Source: Gammaproteobacteria bacterium
GTDB taxonomy: Bacteria; Pseudomonadota; Gammaproteobacteria; Thiohalomonadales; Thiohalomonadaceae
Assembly (NCBI GenBank): GCA_026196575.1
Contig: JAPHSX010000006.1
Span: 1-64,000, forward strand
Reading direction: 5' to 3'
DNA length: 64,000 nucleotides
Of the stretch, positions 22,037 to 30,018 are shown piece by piece (the first letter of the stretch is position 1; every line of letters begins with the position of its first letter). The notes below the pieces were generated by a model that ran no database searches, was not told where the DNA came from, and was given only the letters and a program-made list of their open reading frames with translations. The translations under genes and the position numbers were made by a program.

Positions 22037-23308
22037 ATGGGTAAGTTGAAACTGAGCAAAACGACCGTGGAGAAGCTGCAGCCGGTTGAGGGCGTGCAGG
22101 CGATTTACTGGGACCAGGACATCACGGGATTTGGGGTCCGCGTATCCCCCGGCGGATCGCGCTCCTTCTTCTATCAGGGGCGGCTAAACGGCATGGCCAA
22201 GAAGATCACCATCGGCAAGTTAGGGCGCATTACTGCCGAGACGGCACGCAAGGAGGCCAAGCGGATCGCCTCCATGCTGGAGCTGGGGCAAGACCCGACA
22301 CGAAAGAAGGAAGGCAAGACCACCGGCTCGACCTTTGGCGACCTGCTCGAAGCCTATGTGGAACTGCTGGAGTCGCAGGGTAAGCTATCCGCCAAGGCCG
22401 TAAGCAACGCGATCAAAAAGGACGTAGAAACCGCCTTCCCCAAGTTGTGGAAGAAAGCCGCCAACGCGATCACGCTGGACGATTGCATGGACATCGTGGG
22501 CAGGCTCAAGGATGAGGGGAAGAGCCGGCAGGCCGACAAGATCCGCAGCTATATCAGAACGGCCTTCTCCGAGGCGATAAACGCCCGTGGTGACGTGAAT
22601 ATGCCCGCGTCCATGCGCAAGCTGGGGATCACATTCAACCCGGCGCGAGACATGCGCAAGGTGAAGGGCTCCAGCAACGCCAAAGACCGGGCGCTATCGC
22701 TGGCAGAGTTCCGGGCCTACTGGAAGCACACCCAAGAGCTACCCGAGCCCAAGCGGTCCTTGGCCCTACTCCACGTCCTGACTGGCGGACAACGCCAGCA
22801 ACAGCTTGCCCGTGTCACCCTGGCCGACATAGACCGGGATGCCCCTTCCCTGACGATATGGGATAGCAAGGGCCGACGTGCTGAACCACGGCGGCACGTG
22901 GTCCCCCTGCTCCCTGTCGCCCTAGACGCCATCGACGAGATCACCGGGGGCGGGGAATTCGTCTTTTCTTGTGATGGCGGCAAATCGCCGATCCACATTG
23001 CATACCTCAATGACCTTACAAAGGCGACATGCCAGAAGATGCAGGACGCCGGGGAGCTGGAGGGCGCACCGTTCACCGCTGGCACCATCCGCGCCACCAT
23101 CGAGACGCGGTTGATCGCCAAGCCCTACAGCGTGACCTCTGACGTTCTGGCGCATCTTCTCAGCCACGGGATGGGCGGCATCCAGCAGCGCCACTACCAA
23201 CACCACGACTTTTTCGACGAGAAGCTGGACGCCCTGCAGAAGCTCCACGGGATGCTGACGCAACCGAGGGGAAAGGTGACGGCGATCCGCGGGAGGAAGC
23301 AGGCATGA
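22037..23308 (+). CDS. int: Tyrosine-recombinase integrase of the satellite element
   Basis: 423 residues. The N-terminal arm-binding domain (DUF4102-like; TTVEKLQPVEGVQAIYWDQD, then FGVRVSPGGSRSFFYQGRL) is followed by a core-binding domain (about 100-215) and the catalytic domain with R253 (TGGQRQQQ), R352 (TIRAT), H377 (LLSHG) and the nucleophile Y387 (RHYQHH). The usual H of the HxxR box is G349 here. The ATG at 22037 is chosen for the GAGGG about 8 nt upstream; the longest frame begins at 22007 inside the arm sites. It lies next to attL and should cut in the anticodon loop of tRNA-Leu. Its stop overlaps the next start (ATGA). Confidence 0.93.
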   Translation: MGKLKLSKTTVEKLQPVEGVQAIYWDQDITGFGVRVSPGGSRSFFYQGRLNGMAKKITIGKLGRITAETARKEAKRIASMLELGQDPTRKKEGKTTGSTFGDLLEAYVELLESQGKLSAKAVSNAIKKDVETAFPKLWKKAANAITLDDCMDIVGRLKDEGKSRQADKIRSYIRTAFSEAINARGDVNMPASMRKLGITFNPARDMRKVKGSSNAKDRALSLAEFRAYWKHTQELPEPKRSLALLHVLTGGQRQQQLARVTLADIDRDAPSLTIWDSKGRRAEPRRHVVPLLPVALDAIDEITGGGEFVFSCDGGKSPIHIAYLNDLTKATCQKMQDAGELEGAPFTAGTIRATIETRLIAKPYSVTSDVLAHLLSHGMGGIQQRHYQHHDFFDEKLDALQKLHGMLTQPRGKVTAIRGRKQA

Positions 23309-23868
23309 AAACCAGGCTGATCGACTTTTTCCGAATGAATGCCCCCGACCGAGATCCAGAAGAATTAGCATCGTCGGTCTTGGGTGTCGTTGAACATGAA
23401 AAGAAAGCGGACGCGGCAAAGAGGCGTGAGGAGGAAGCTATCAACAAGGCGCTGAGAAAGATCAGCCAAGCCATAACCGAGTTAGAAAAAGTCGATGGTC
23501 AACGGGTAAAGCACCTGCTCAATAATTTGCGCCATGCGCAATATGAGGCGGGAGACCCCAGCAAAAATTACATGGTAAAAAGCAGATATATTTCCATACC
23601 GGGTCCCGACTTCAATTCGCCAAGAGTAATTGCGTCCGAGGTAAAGCCAAGGGCGAAAAATGCAAAGCTGATATTCGCACTGGAAGGATTTTGGCTCCGA
23701 ACCTTCCGAGAGCGCCCAAGCGAATGGCGCGACCATAAATTCTTCGAGTTAGCGGCGATTGTTTGCTCTGGAACAAAAGACCGTGACGCAAATGCAGATA
23801 GTCTATATCAGCAGCGAAAACGTGTGGCGAAGCCACTAGCACCTGATGGGAACAAAGGGAACAAATAA
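23305..23868 (+). CDS. Hypothetical protein behind the integrase
   Basis: 187 residues, not recognised. The first 70 or so residues are highly charged and probably helical (EHEKKADAAKRREEEAINKA); the middle has a hydrophobic, aromatic core (FALEGFWLRTFRERPSEW); the C-terminal tail is basic. The start codon overlaps the integrase stop by 4 nt, so it is translated with it. A/T-richer than the host genes. No signal peptide or membrane segment. Confidence 0.75.
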   Translation: MKTRLIDFFRMNAPDRDPEELASSVLGVVEHEKKADAAKRREEEAINKALRKISQAITELEKVDGQRVKHLLNNLRHAQYEAGDPSKNYMVKSRYISIPGPDFNSPRVIASEVKPRAKNAKLIFALEGFWLRTFRERPSEWRDHKFFELAAIVCSGTKDRDANADSLYQQRKRVAKPLAPDGNKGNK

Positions 23869-23914
23869 GACAAAATTTTTCGTTCTTTTTGTGACCTATA
23901 GCAAACCCTAATAA

Positions 23915-23958
23915 ATCGGATTCTACCCCTGTCAATCACGAACAGCGGAGAATCCGAT
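23915..23958. promoter_or_regulatory. Inverted repeat abutting the AlpA-like start codon
   Basis: Perfect 10-bp arms ATCGGATTCT (23915-23924) and AGAATCCGAT (23949-23958), 24-nt spacer. The right arm touches the ATG at 23959 and covers the ribosome-binding region. It could be an operator for an autoregulator or an RNA hairpin that hides the start. Confidence 0.6.
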
Positions 23959-24210
23959 ATGCAAACCCATACCACCCCCACCGGGAACACCGTTCCCCCC
24001 GAGGCTGTTGTCTCACTCCCGCGCCTTCTCACTCAGAAGGATCTTGCTGCCTACCTTAACAAAAGCACGGCATGGTGCGAGCGCGCCCGCTGGGCAGGCG
24101 AAGGCCCGCGTTTCGTTAAGCTGGGGCGCCATGTTCGATACCGTGCCGACGATGTGCTGGCGTGGATCGAAGAGAACGCGAAGCGCTCAACTAGCGAGGT
24201 GGCGCAATGA
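23959..24210 (+). CDS. AlpA/excisionase-type helix-turn-helix regulator
   Basis: 83 residues with an HTH_17-type winged helix: LLTQKDLAAYLNKSTAWCER, then GPRFVKLGRHVRYRADDVLAWIEE, the fold of AlpA and excisionase proteins. In P4-like and PICI satellites AlpA homologues switch on the excision or replication module. It is separated from the integrase pair by a 90-bp gap with the inverted repeat above, so it begins a second transcription unit. Overlaps the next gene by 4 nt. Confidence 0.85.
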   Translation: MQTHTTPTGNTVPPEAVVSLPRLLTQKDLAAYLNKSTAWCERARWAGEGPRFVKLGRHVRYRADDVLAWIEENAKRSTSEVAQ

Positions 24211-24401
24211 ACCCCGCCGAATGGATCACGCCTTCTGCCGCCGTCGTTGAGTACGGCATCCCTATCGAAACCCTTGGGCTGTACATTCAAGGCGGCCAGT
24301 TCCGAACCTCCGTCGTTGTCGGGAGGGTTGTCATATGCCGCGCAGACGTCGCCGCCCTGGCTCTGAAAATGCGTGCCGGACTGTGTGGGGGGTGCGAATG
24401 A
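24207..24401 (+). CDS. Small HTH-like protein
   Basis: 64 residues, MNPAEWITPSAAVVEYGIPI at the start. The pattern (WITPSAAVVEYGIPIETLGLY, then FRTSVVVGRVVICRADVAAL) resembles a degenerate HTH_17 winged helix, and the C-terminal tail ends in CGGCE. ATGA overlaps couple it to the gene on each side. Possibly a second excisionase-like protein; not assigned. Confidence 0.6.
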   Translation: MNPAEWITPSAAVVEYGIPIETLGLYIQGGQFRTSVVVGRVVICRADVAALALKMRAGLCGGCE

Positions 24402-24577
24402 TGATCCCCCAAAAAAGAACAGCCGCCCGGGCAGGCGGCAATTCAAACAACACACGCCAAGAGTATAGCGCTTTTTTCGATTCAATCACAGAGATCAAGG
24501 CCGATCTTATCGCCGTCGTGTTCGCCGTTGCTGCCAGTATTTTTGCGACGCTGATCGCACTGGGGATGATGCTATGA
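24398..24577 (+). CDS. Small single-pass membrane protein
   Basis: 59 residues. Positively charged, Asn/Gln-rich N-terminal half (QKRTAARAGGNSNNTRQEYS) and one C-terminal transmembrane helix (ADLIAVVFAVAASIFATLIA). GGGGGG precedes the ATG pair at 24398/24401. Overlaps both neighbours by 4 nt. Function unknown; in an element this compact a small membrane protein could affect phage or host membranes, but this is speculation. Confidence 0.6.
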   Translation: MMIPQKRTAARAGGNSNNTRQEYSAFFDSITEIKADLIAVVFAVAASIFATLIALGMML

Positions 24578-24978
24578 ATATTGAAAACATTCTAAGCCGC
24601 CTCGCCAAAGTGAAACCCAACGGTGCAGAAAAGTGGATCGCATGTTGCCCGGCGCACGATGACCGCTCCCCGAGTCTATCAATCCGCGATGCTGGCGACC
24701 GCGTTCTGTTGCACTGTTTTGCAGGCTGTGAAACCGGCGATGTGCTGGCCGCTGCTGGCCTTTCGTGGGGCGACGTAATGCCACCTACCAGCGAACAGGC
24801 GAGAGCCGCTTACAGGCGCTCTAGGGACGCCGCAAAGCTACGTCGTGCGTTAGAGCACGAGGAGCTGATCCTAGCGATCGCAGCGTGGCGAACAGACCCG
24901 CTAGAAGACGAAGACTTAGAACGCATTCGCCTCGCCGAAAAACGGATCGAGAAAATTCGGGGGGTGTTGCATGACTAG
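24574..24978 (+). CDS. CHC2 zinc-finger (DnaG/primase-type) protein
   Basis: 134 residues. The N-terminal zinc ribbon is a primase CHC2 finger: CCPAHDDRSPSLSIRDAGDR followed by LLHCFAGC. The rest is a charged helical tail without TOPRIM or helicase motifs, so this is only the DNA-recognition part of a primase. It starts 4 nt inside the previous gene and overlaps the next by 8 nt; with the DUF3987 protein it forms the likely replication module. Confidence 0.85.
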   Translation: MNIENILSRLAKVKPNGAEKWIACCPAHDDRSPSLSIRDAGDRVLLHCFAGCETGDVLAAAGLSWGDVMPPTSEQARAAYRRSRDAAKLRRALEHEELILAIAAWRTDPLEDEDLERIRLAEKRIEKIRGVLHD

Positions 24979-26530
24979 TATCACATCACCCATTGATAGG
25001 CTAGACGAAGATCAAAGTTATGTTGATTCACTCCCAGAGCCGCTGGAACTTAAGACACCCGCCGATCTCTTTCGTGGCCGTTCTGTTCCTGCGTTTCCGC
25101 TGGAAGCATTACCGGAGGCATTCGCCATCTACGCGAAGGAGCACAGCGAGCAATCAGGCTTCGACCCCGGCGCGTATGGCTTCGCCCTGCTGCTGTCTGC
25201 GTCCAACCTTATCAACCATAAAGGCCGCATGACGATAACCGATTCATGGCGCGTTCCTGCGTTTCAATGGGGCGCTGTAGTCGATGATTCCGGGGCCGGT
25301 AAGTCGCCTGTATTGTCTGCCAGCACTTCGGCTTCAGATGCCATTTATGAGCGCATCGAAGACGAATCAGCAAAAGCCTATGCTCAATGGAAAATAATTG
25401 TCGACAATTTAGCAAAAAACGAAACAGCACCACCAAAACCGGCATGGCGACAACGCCAAGCGATGAACACCACCGTCGAGGCATTATCGGCGCTGCTGGC
25501 AGACAATCCGGAAGGGGTGAATCTCAAAGTTGATGAGATGACCGAACTTCTCGGACGGATGGACGCCTACAGCAGTGACGGCGGTATGGATCGCGCTGCG
25601 TATCTCACTGCGTACAACGGCGACCGCCTCACCATTAACCGCAAGGGCACAGGCGCGAATCCTCCCCCGCCTGTTGTTATCGAGCGGTTTTCAGTCGGCA
25701 TCCTGACAGGTATTCAGCCCGAGAAACTGGCGGCGATGTTCAAGAAGTCTAGCGGTAGTGCTGATGGCCTGTTGCAGCGATTCATCCTCTACAGTTTCGC
25801 GCCTGCTGGAGATGTTGATTTTATGGCCGAGCTTGGCAGGAACACTGATAGCAACTGTCATGCGATATTCAATAACATAACCGTCCACAATGATGTGCAA
25901 CTGAATTGCACGCTACGACCAGAGGCCAAGCGGGAATTTCAAGAGTACGTCAACTTCACCCGCAAGCTGGCGACTCGCACGGCAGGCGCACGGATGAGGG
26001 AGCATATCAACAAGTACCCCGGCTTCCTGGCCCGACTGACTCACGCGCTACACCGTATCGAGGCAGCGGCGGTAGGGCGCGAGCCAAGGCCAATGGTGGA
26101 GCTGGAAACGGTACTGCGTGCCAAGGCCATCATGGCGTGCCTATACCGGCACTCAGAAGCCATCTATGAAGTGCTGGACTCCACTACCGGCAATGTCCGC
26201 GATCTGGTCAAGAGCGCAGCTGAGGCAGTTCTCAGCAAAGGCTGGGAAACCTTCCAACGTGGTGACCTAACCCGGAATGCAACTCACTGGCAGGGGGCAG
26301 ACTCACGCGAGGCAGAAAACGCACTGGATCTGCTCATAGAAATGTCATGGATTGAGGACGCGACACCACCACGCCTACCAGGGCAGCGGGGCCGCCGTTC
26401 TGATGGGCGGTTCAATGTTCATCCTGGCGTACATTCGCTATTCAGTGAGCAAACCCAGAGGATTAAGCACAACCGGGAAGAGCGGTTCAAGGCGATACAG
26501 GCTATCGCATCATCAAGGGAGCGCAATTAG
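24971..26530 (+). CDS. DUF3987-type protein (replication module)
   Basis: 519 residues resembling the DUF3987 family, large proteins that follow primase fragments in prophages and satellites. A Walker-A-like loop VDDSGAGKSPVL is at about residues 103-115; a later region reads VDEMTELLGRMDAYSSDGGM (acidic, DE box) and PPPVVIERFSVGILTGIQPE; the C-terminal region (KGWETFQRGDLTRNATHW) looks like a winged-helix. This fits an ATPase or helicase acting with the CHC2 protein, but no biochemical role is established for the family. Last gene of the replication block. Confidence 0.78.
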   Translation: MTSITSPIDRLDEDQSYVDSLPEPLELKTPADLFRGRSVPAFPLEALPEAFAIYAKEHSEQSGFDPGAYGFALLLSASNLINHKGRMTITDSWRVPAFQWGAVVDDSGAGKSPVLSASTSASDAIYERIEDESAKAYAQWKIIVDNLAKNETAPPKPAWRQRQAMNTTVEALSALLADNPEGVNLKVDEMTELLGRMDAYSSDGGMDRAAYLTAYNGDRLTINRKGTGANPPPPVVIERFSVGILTGIQPEKLAAMFKKSSGSADGLLQRFILYSFAPAGDVDFMAELGRNTDSNCHAIFNNITVHNDVQLNCTLRPEAKREFQEYVNFTRKLATRTAGARMREHINKYPGFLARLTHALHRIEAAAVGREPRPMVELETVLRAKAIMACLYRHSEAIYEVLDSTTGNVRDLVKSAAEAVLSKGWETFQRGDLTRNATHWQGADSREAENALDLLIEMSWIEDATPPRLPGQRGRRSDGRFNVHPGVHSLFSEQTQRIKHNREERFKAIQAIASSRERN

Positions 26531-26620
26531 TTGGATTAATTGTATGCGCGTGCGAGACATTAAGTTCTTACCCCTAAATTAAATTCTCTACTTCTCGTAC
26601 GCACATACAACTTTTCCAAC
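26531..26620. repeat. 27-bp imperfect inverted repeat (large stem-loop) after the DUF3987 gene
   Basis: Left arm includes TTGTATGCGCGTGCGAGA (26540-26557); right arm TCTCGTACGCACATACAA (26593-26610). These 18 nt are inverted with two mismatches, and outer bases (TTGGA/TCCAA) extend the stem. The loop of about 36 nt is A/T-rich. It begins directly after the stop. Candidates are a replication origin, a packaging (pac/cos) signal, or a structured RNA. The rest of the gap to 26897 shows no supported gene. Confidence 0.65.
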
Positions 26621-26853
26621 TTAATACCACCACCCAAGGTGCCGGTGAAGGATGAGAATCAGCCACGCAGAACACAACCCTGGCGATCTGGCGGAAAGGC
26701 CAGCCGCGAACAGCCGCAAATATAGACCCCGTACCCTCCCGCCATCGAGCAGAAACACGGCGGCAGCAGGCATACATGAGGGATATAATATCCCCGTGCT
26801 ATTCGTTCAAAGCCCCATGCCATTGCGGCCTGTGGCTGATGACGCCTAAACTT

Positions 26854-26870
26854 GTAGCAAATAGGTAGCA
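26854..26870. promoter_or_regulatory. Inverted internal copy of the TGCTAC pair
   Basis: GTAGCAAATAGGTAGCA is the exact reverse complement of the 17-mer at 21997-22013. It lies 27 nt before the terminase small-subunit start, so the same protein (probably the integrase) may bind in front of the packaging genes. Confidence 0.55.
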
Positions 26871-26897
26871 GTTACCCAGTGGATAGGCAGCGATTAA

Positions 26898-27296
26898 ATG
26901 GACAGCAAACCAAAGACCGGCAGGAAGAAGAAGGCCGATAGAGTACCGGCGAAATTTGAACCGGGCTTCATTGCCGCGCTGGACGGTCGAACCGGTATCG
27001 CCCAGGAGATGCGCGAGAGATTCCAAGAGCTGACCCGCGACCTTGGCGGCGCTGACTCCTTGAGCTACCAGCAGCGCAGCCTATGCGAGCGCGTGTTATG
27101 GCTGGAGCACTGGATCAGGGTTCAGGAAGCGGCCCTTGCCCGTGGCGACAATGCCGCGTTTGACGTAGGCCGCTACACCCAGGCCGCCAACTCAATCCAA
27201 GGGCTCTATGCAAAGCTGGGCCTGCAGCGGCAAGCGCGAGACGTTCCCACCTTGGGCGAGTTCATCCGCTCGAAGCAGGGAGCCCCGCAGCAATGA
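26898..27296 (+). CDS. Putative terminase small subunit
   Basis: 132 residues. Basic N-terminus (KPKTGRKKKADRVPAKFEPG), helical middle with SLSYQQRSLCERVLWLEHWI and a short C-terminal tail. It is assigned by position directly before the large terminase (4-nt overlap) and by composition, typical of a small DNA-binding subunit that selects the packaging site. Sequence alone is not decisive. Confidence 0.6.
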   Translation: MDSKPKTGRKKKADRVPAKFEPGFIAALDGRTGIAQEMRERFQELTRDLGGADSLSYQQRSLCERVLWLEHWIRVQEAALARGDNAAFDVGRYTQAANSIQGLYAKLGLQRQARDVPTLGEFIRSKQGAPQQ

Positions 27297-28699
27297 GCCC
27301 GATCAGCATCCGTGATGTGACCACCGACCCGCAGCTATTCGGCGGCATGTTTGGCGGCAAGAGCTGGGCCGCCTGGCGTGCGCTCCTCTTCGGCTTTTTC
27401 GGCCTGACCCTGACCGATGACGAGGCCGAACTGTTTAAGGCCATCACAGGGCGCGAGGCGCTGCCCCTGTGGCCGATGGATGAGCTCTGGCTGGTAGTCG
27501 GGAGACGTGGCGGCAAGAGCCAAAACGCGGCACTACTGGCGGTCTTCCTTGCCGCGCTCCATGACTATACCGACCGCCTAAGCCCTGGCGAGGTGGCAAC
27601 CGTGATGGTCTTGGCCGCTGACCGCAAACAGGCCCGCGCCGTCTTCCGGTATGTCTCCGGCCTTCTGCATAGCAACCCGATGTTGGAGCGGCTGATCGTG
27701 CGCGAAGACAAGGAGACCATCGAGCTTAGCAACCGCACCGTTATAGAGATCAGCACCGCATCATTTCGCAGTGTACGCGGCTACACATTGGCCGCCGTTA
27801 TCGCTGATGAAATTGCCTTCTGGCGCAGCGAAGACAGCGCCAACCCCGATTATGAAATTATCAACGCGCTACGCCCGGCCATGGCAACGCTCGACGGCAA
27901 ATTGATTGCACTGTCCAGCCCCTACGCAAAGCGCGGCGAACTGTGGGAAAACTACCGCCGCTATTTCGGCAAGGAAGATAGATCGATCCTTGTGGCCCAG
28001 GCCGACAGCATGACCATGAATCCCAAGCTACCGCCCCGAGTTGTGGCCGCAGCGATGGAACGCGATCAGGCTGCAGCCCTGGCCGAGTACATGGCCCAGT
28101 TCCGATCCGACCTCGAAGCGTTCGTGACCCGTGAGGCGGTCGAAGCGTGCGTGGTGCCTGGCCGGTATGAGCTGCCCAACCTATCGACGAACCGTTACCG
28201 CGCCTTTGTCGATCCGTCTGGCGGTTCAGCGGATAGCATGACCCTTGCCATTGCCCATGAAGAGCGCAGAGACAAGCAAACGATCACCGTGATCGACGCG
28301 GTGCGCGAGGTCAAGCCGCCATTCTCCCCTGAAGCCGTGGTAACTGATTTTTGTGCGCTGTTGAAGGGCTATCGGATCTCAACCGTGACAGGCGACAGGT
28401 ACGGCGGCGAATGGTGCCGGGAGCCCTTCAAGAAGCAGGGCATCAAGTACGAGCTATCCGCCAAGCCGCGATCCGACCTCTACCGGGACATGCTGCCGCT
28501 GATTAACAGCGGACAGATTGAACTACTCGACCACGACAAGACCGTGAATCAGCTTTGCAGCCTGGAACGCAGGACAGCCCGCAGCGGCAAGGACAGCATC
28601 GACCATGCCCCCGGCGCTCACGATGACATTGCAAACAGCGTGGCAGGCGTAGCGGCCAACCGCATCGGCCATGTCTGGGATTACAAGTCGCTTTTATAA
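27293..28699 (+). CDS. Phage terminase large subunit
   Basis: 468 residues with the two-domain layout of packaging motors. ATPase domain: Walker A GRRGGKSQ (K75) and Walker B VIADEIAFW (D172, E173), with a coupling SSPYAKRGELW motif. The C-terminal RNase-H-like nuclease shows FVDPSGGSADSM, TGDRYGGEW and GAHDDIANSVAG acidic sites. All catalytic residues appear intact. No portal, protease or capsid gene follows, unusual for a phage but expected in a satellite that redirects a helper's capsids. Confidence 0.9.
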   Translation: MSPISIRDVTTDPQLFGGMFGGKSWAAWRALLFGFFGLTLTDDEAELFKAITGREALPLWPMDELWLVVGRRGGKSQNAALLAVFLAALHDYTDRLSPGEVATVMVLAADRKQARAVFRYVSGLLHSNPMLERLIVREDKETIELSNRTVIEISTASFRSVRGYTLAAVIADEIAFWRSEDSANPDYEIINALRPAMATLDGKLIALSSPYAKRGELWENYRRYFGKEDRSILVAQADSMTMNPKLPPRVVAAAMERDQAAALAEYMAQFRSDLEAFVTREAVEACVVPGRYELPNLSTNRYRAFVDPSGGSADSMTLAIAHEERRDKQTITVIDAVREVKPPFSPEAVVTDFCALLKGYRISTVTGDRYGGEWCREPFKKQGIKYELSAKPRSDLYRDMLPLINSGQIELLDHDKTVNQLCSLERRTARSGKDSIDHAPGAHDDIANSVAGVAANRIGHVWDYKSLL

Positions 28700-28734
28700 C
28701 CACCCCAACCACCGACACAAAGGAGCACGACACC

Positions 28735-29481
28735 ATGAACGCTTACCACACCGCCGCACAGGCCGCACAGGCCGCTTTGAGCACCGCCCATGCCGATGCA
28801 CTGGCCGACACCCAAGCCCGGCTGCAGCACGCCACCGGGGCCGCCAGCGCCGATGCAATCCGCCCCCGCCTGCTTGATATGCTGGAACATGCCGAGACGC
28901 CCGCCGCTGACACTGTGACCAGTATGCTCAGCACTTACGCGGCCATGTTCGCCCCGCACTTGCAGCGTGACGGCGAGATGATGATCCGCTCGCTCCGCTC
29001 GATGAAGAAGCAGCAGGGCCTCACCGATGCGCAATGTTCCGCTGTTGCGGGCAGTCTGTTGGCCTGCATCCACGGCAAAGCCCCCAGCGGCCTGATCAAG
29101 TTTCCCGCCCCTACTGCGTGGCACTTCAATATATCCCTTGCCGACCTGCACCAGTTGGCCGGATGGGTAGTCCCCGATGCCCATGCAGAACTGCAGGCCG
29201 AGCTGGACGAGCTCACCGGCGAGCGGTTCAAGGCAGAGCGCGACCTCGCCCGACTGGAGGCACACAAGCAGGCGCTCGACAAGCTGGCCGCCGCACTGAA
29301 GACAAGCCCCTCCAACGTGATGCGCATCCGCAGCAATGCACCCAACCGGCAGAGCGTAGCGGGCGTGTTTTTCGAGCCTGGCGAAGTGCGCGAACTGACC
29401 CCGGCAGAGTACGGCGAGATTGCCGACCATGCCGGATACCGCCGCATGATCAGCGCCGGGCAACTGGAGGTGCAGCCGTGA
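28735..29481 (+). CDS. Hypothetical protein downstream of the terminase
   Basis: 248 residues, not recognised. Alanine-rich helical N-terminus (AAQAAQAALSTAHADALADT), a middle with SMKKQQGLTDAQCSAVAGSL, a coiled-coil-like segment (LQAELDELTGERFKAERDLA) at about 160-200, and a C-terminal domain ending in GYRRMISAGQLEVQP. Good ribosome-binding site (aaaggag). It might be a scaffold, capsid-size or packaging factor given its place, but nothing in the sequence proves it. Confidence 0.7.
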   Translation: MNAYHTAAQAAQAALSTAHADALADTQARLQHATGAASADAIRPRLLDMLEHAETPAADTVTSMLSTYAAMFAPHLQRDGEMMIRSLRSMKKQQGLTDAQCSAVAGSLLACIHGKAPSGLIKFPAPTAWHFNISLADLHQLAGWVVPDAHAELQAELDELTGERFKAERDLARLEAHKQALDKLAAALKTSPSNVMRIRSNAPNRQSVAGVFFEPGEVRELTPAEYGEIADHAGYRRMISAGQLEVQP

Positions 29482-29711
29482 GCCGGGAGATCACCGATGC
29501 AGAATTAGAAGCAGCACGACGCCGGGGCGATTCCCCGGCCGAGTATGCAAACCAAAAAGGCGGCATGGGGCGCCACCACCTGGATCCGGCCAACCCGATG
29601 CACCGCTTCATTGCCGAGCACCAGACGTACCATGCACCCCCGTGCCACTCGCAGCAGGAGCCGCGGGGCCGCCTTGGAGTGCTGGCCCTGCTCGCCAATC
29701 GGGAGATTTAA
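29478..29711 (+). CDS. Small hypothetical protein, last gene of the satellite
   Basis: 77 residues from a GTG that overlaps the previous stop (GTGA). Charged start (SREITDAELEAARRRGDSPA) and a His/Pro-rich middle (MHRFIAEHQTYHAPPCHSQQ). Not recognised. A terminator follows about 100 nt later. Confidence 0.55.
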   Translation: MSREITDAELEAARRRGDSPAEYANQKGGMGRHHLDPANPMHRFIAEHQTYHAPPCHSQQEPRGRLGVLALLANREI

Positions 29712-29813
29712 GGATTTACCAGCGGTATAGGGTTTGGTGGCCCACGGTCCCGCTGGTAATAGGTAGCTGATGCACCTGGCGTGTGACTCCTTCACGCCGA
29801 AGCATTAGCACTA

Positions 29814-29844
29814 GACCCTACCCTCGCGGTGGGGTCTTTTTTTT
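29814..29844 (+). terminator. Terminator of the satellite operon
   Basis: GACCCTACC-CTCGC-GGTGGGGTC followed by eight T. It lies just before the convergent carried tRNA-Leu and separates the two units. Confidence 0.85.
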
Positions 29845-29847
29845 GTT

Positions 29848-29936
29848 TGGTGCCTCGGGCCGGAGTCGAACCGGCACAACCGTTTCCAGTTGGCGGATTT
29901 TAAGTCCGCTGCGTCTACCAATTTCGCCACCGAGGC
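29848..29936 (-). tRNA. tRNA-Leu(UAA) carried by the satellite (replacement copy)
   Basis: Complete 89-nt class II tRNA with encoded CCA. Acceptor GCCTCGG/CCGAGGC, anticodon stem GCGGA/TCCGC with loop CTTAAAA (anticodon TAA), T arm GGTTCGACTCC. It is clearly diverged from the broken host tRNA-Leu in acceptor stem, anticodon stem and variable arm, so it came with the element. It should read UUA/UUG codons in place of the split gene. No second tRNA-Leu(UAA) is in the window. Confidence 0.95.
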
Positions 29937-29941
29937 GTGAC

Positions 29942-29958
29942 TGCTACATAACTGCTAC
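29942..29958. promoter_or_regulatory. Paired TGCTAC repeat, candidate arm-type site (right end)
   Basis: TGCTAC-ATAAC-TGCTAC, the same 11-bp period as the left pair, only 5 nt upstream of the carried tRNA-Leu. It overlaps where the tRNA promoter must lie, so integrase binding could affect tRNA expression. Confidence 0.6.
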
Positions 29959-30018
29959 ATATTTTTTCAATATCAGCCTAACTTATTGGTTTCATTGCAT
30001 ATTAATCCAATACAAGAC

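Noticed and set aside
26652-26849. 65-residue frame in the gap before the terminase
   Set aside because: No usable ribosome-binding site, composition unlike its neighbours, no similarity recognised; probably chance.
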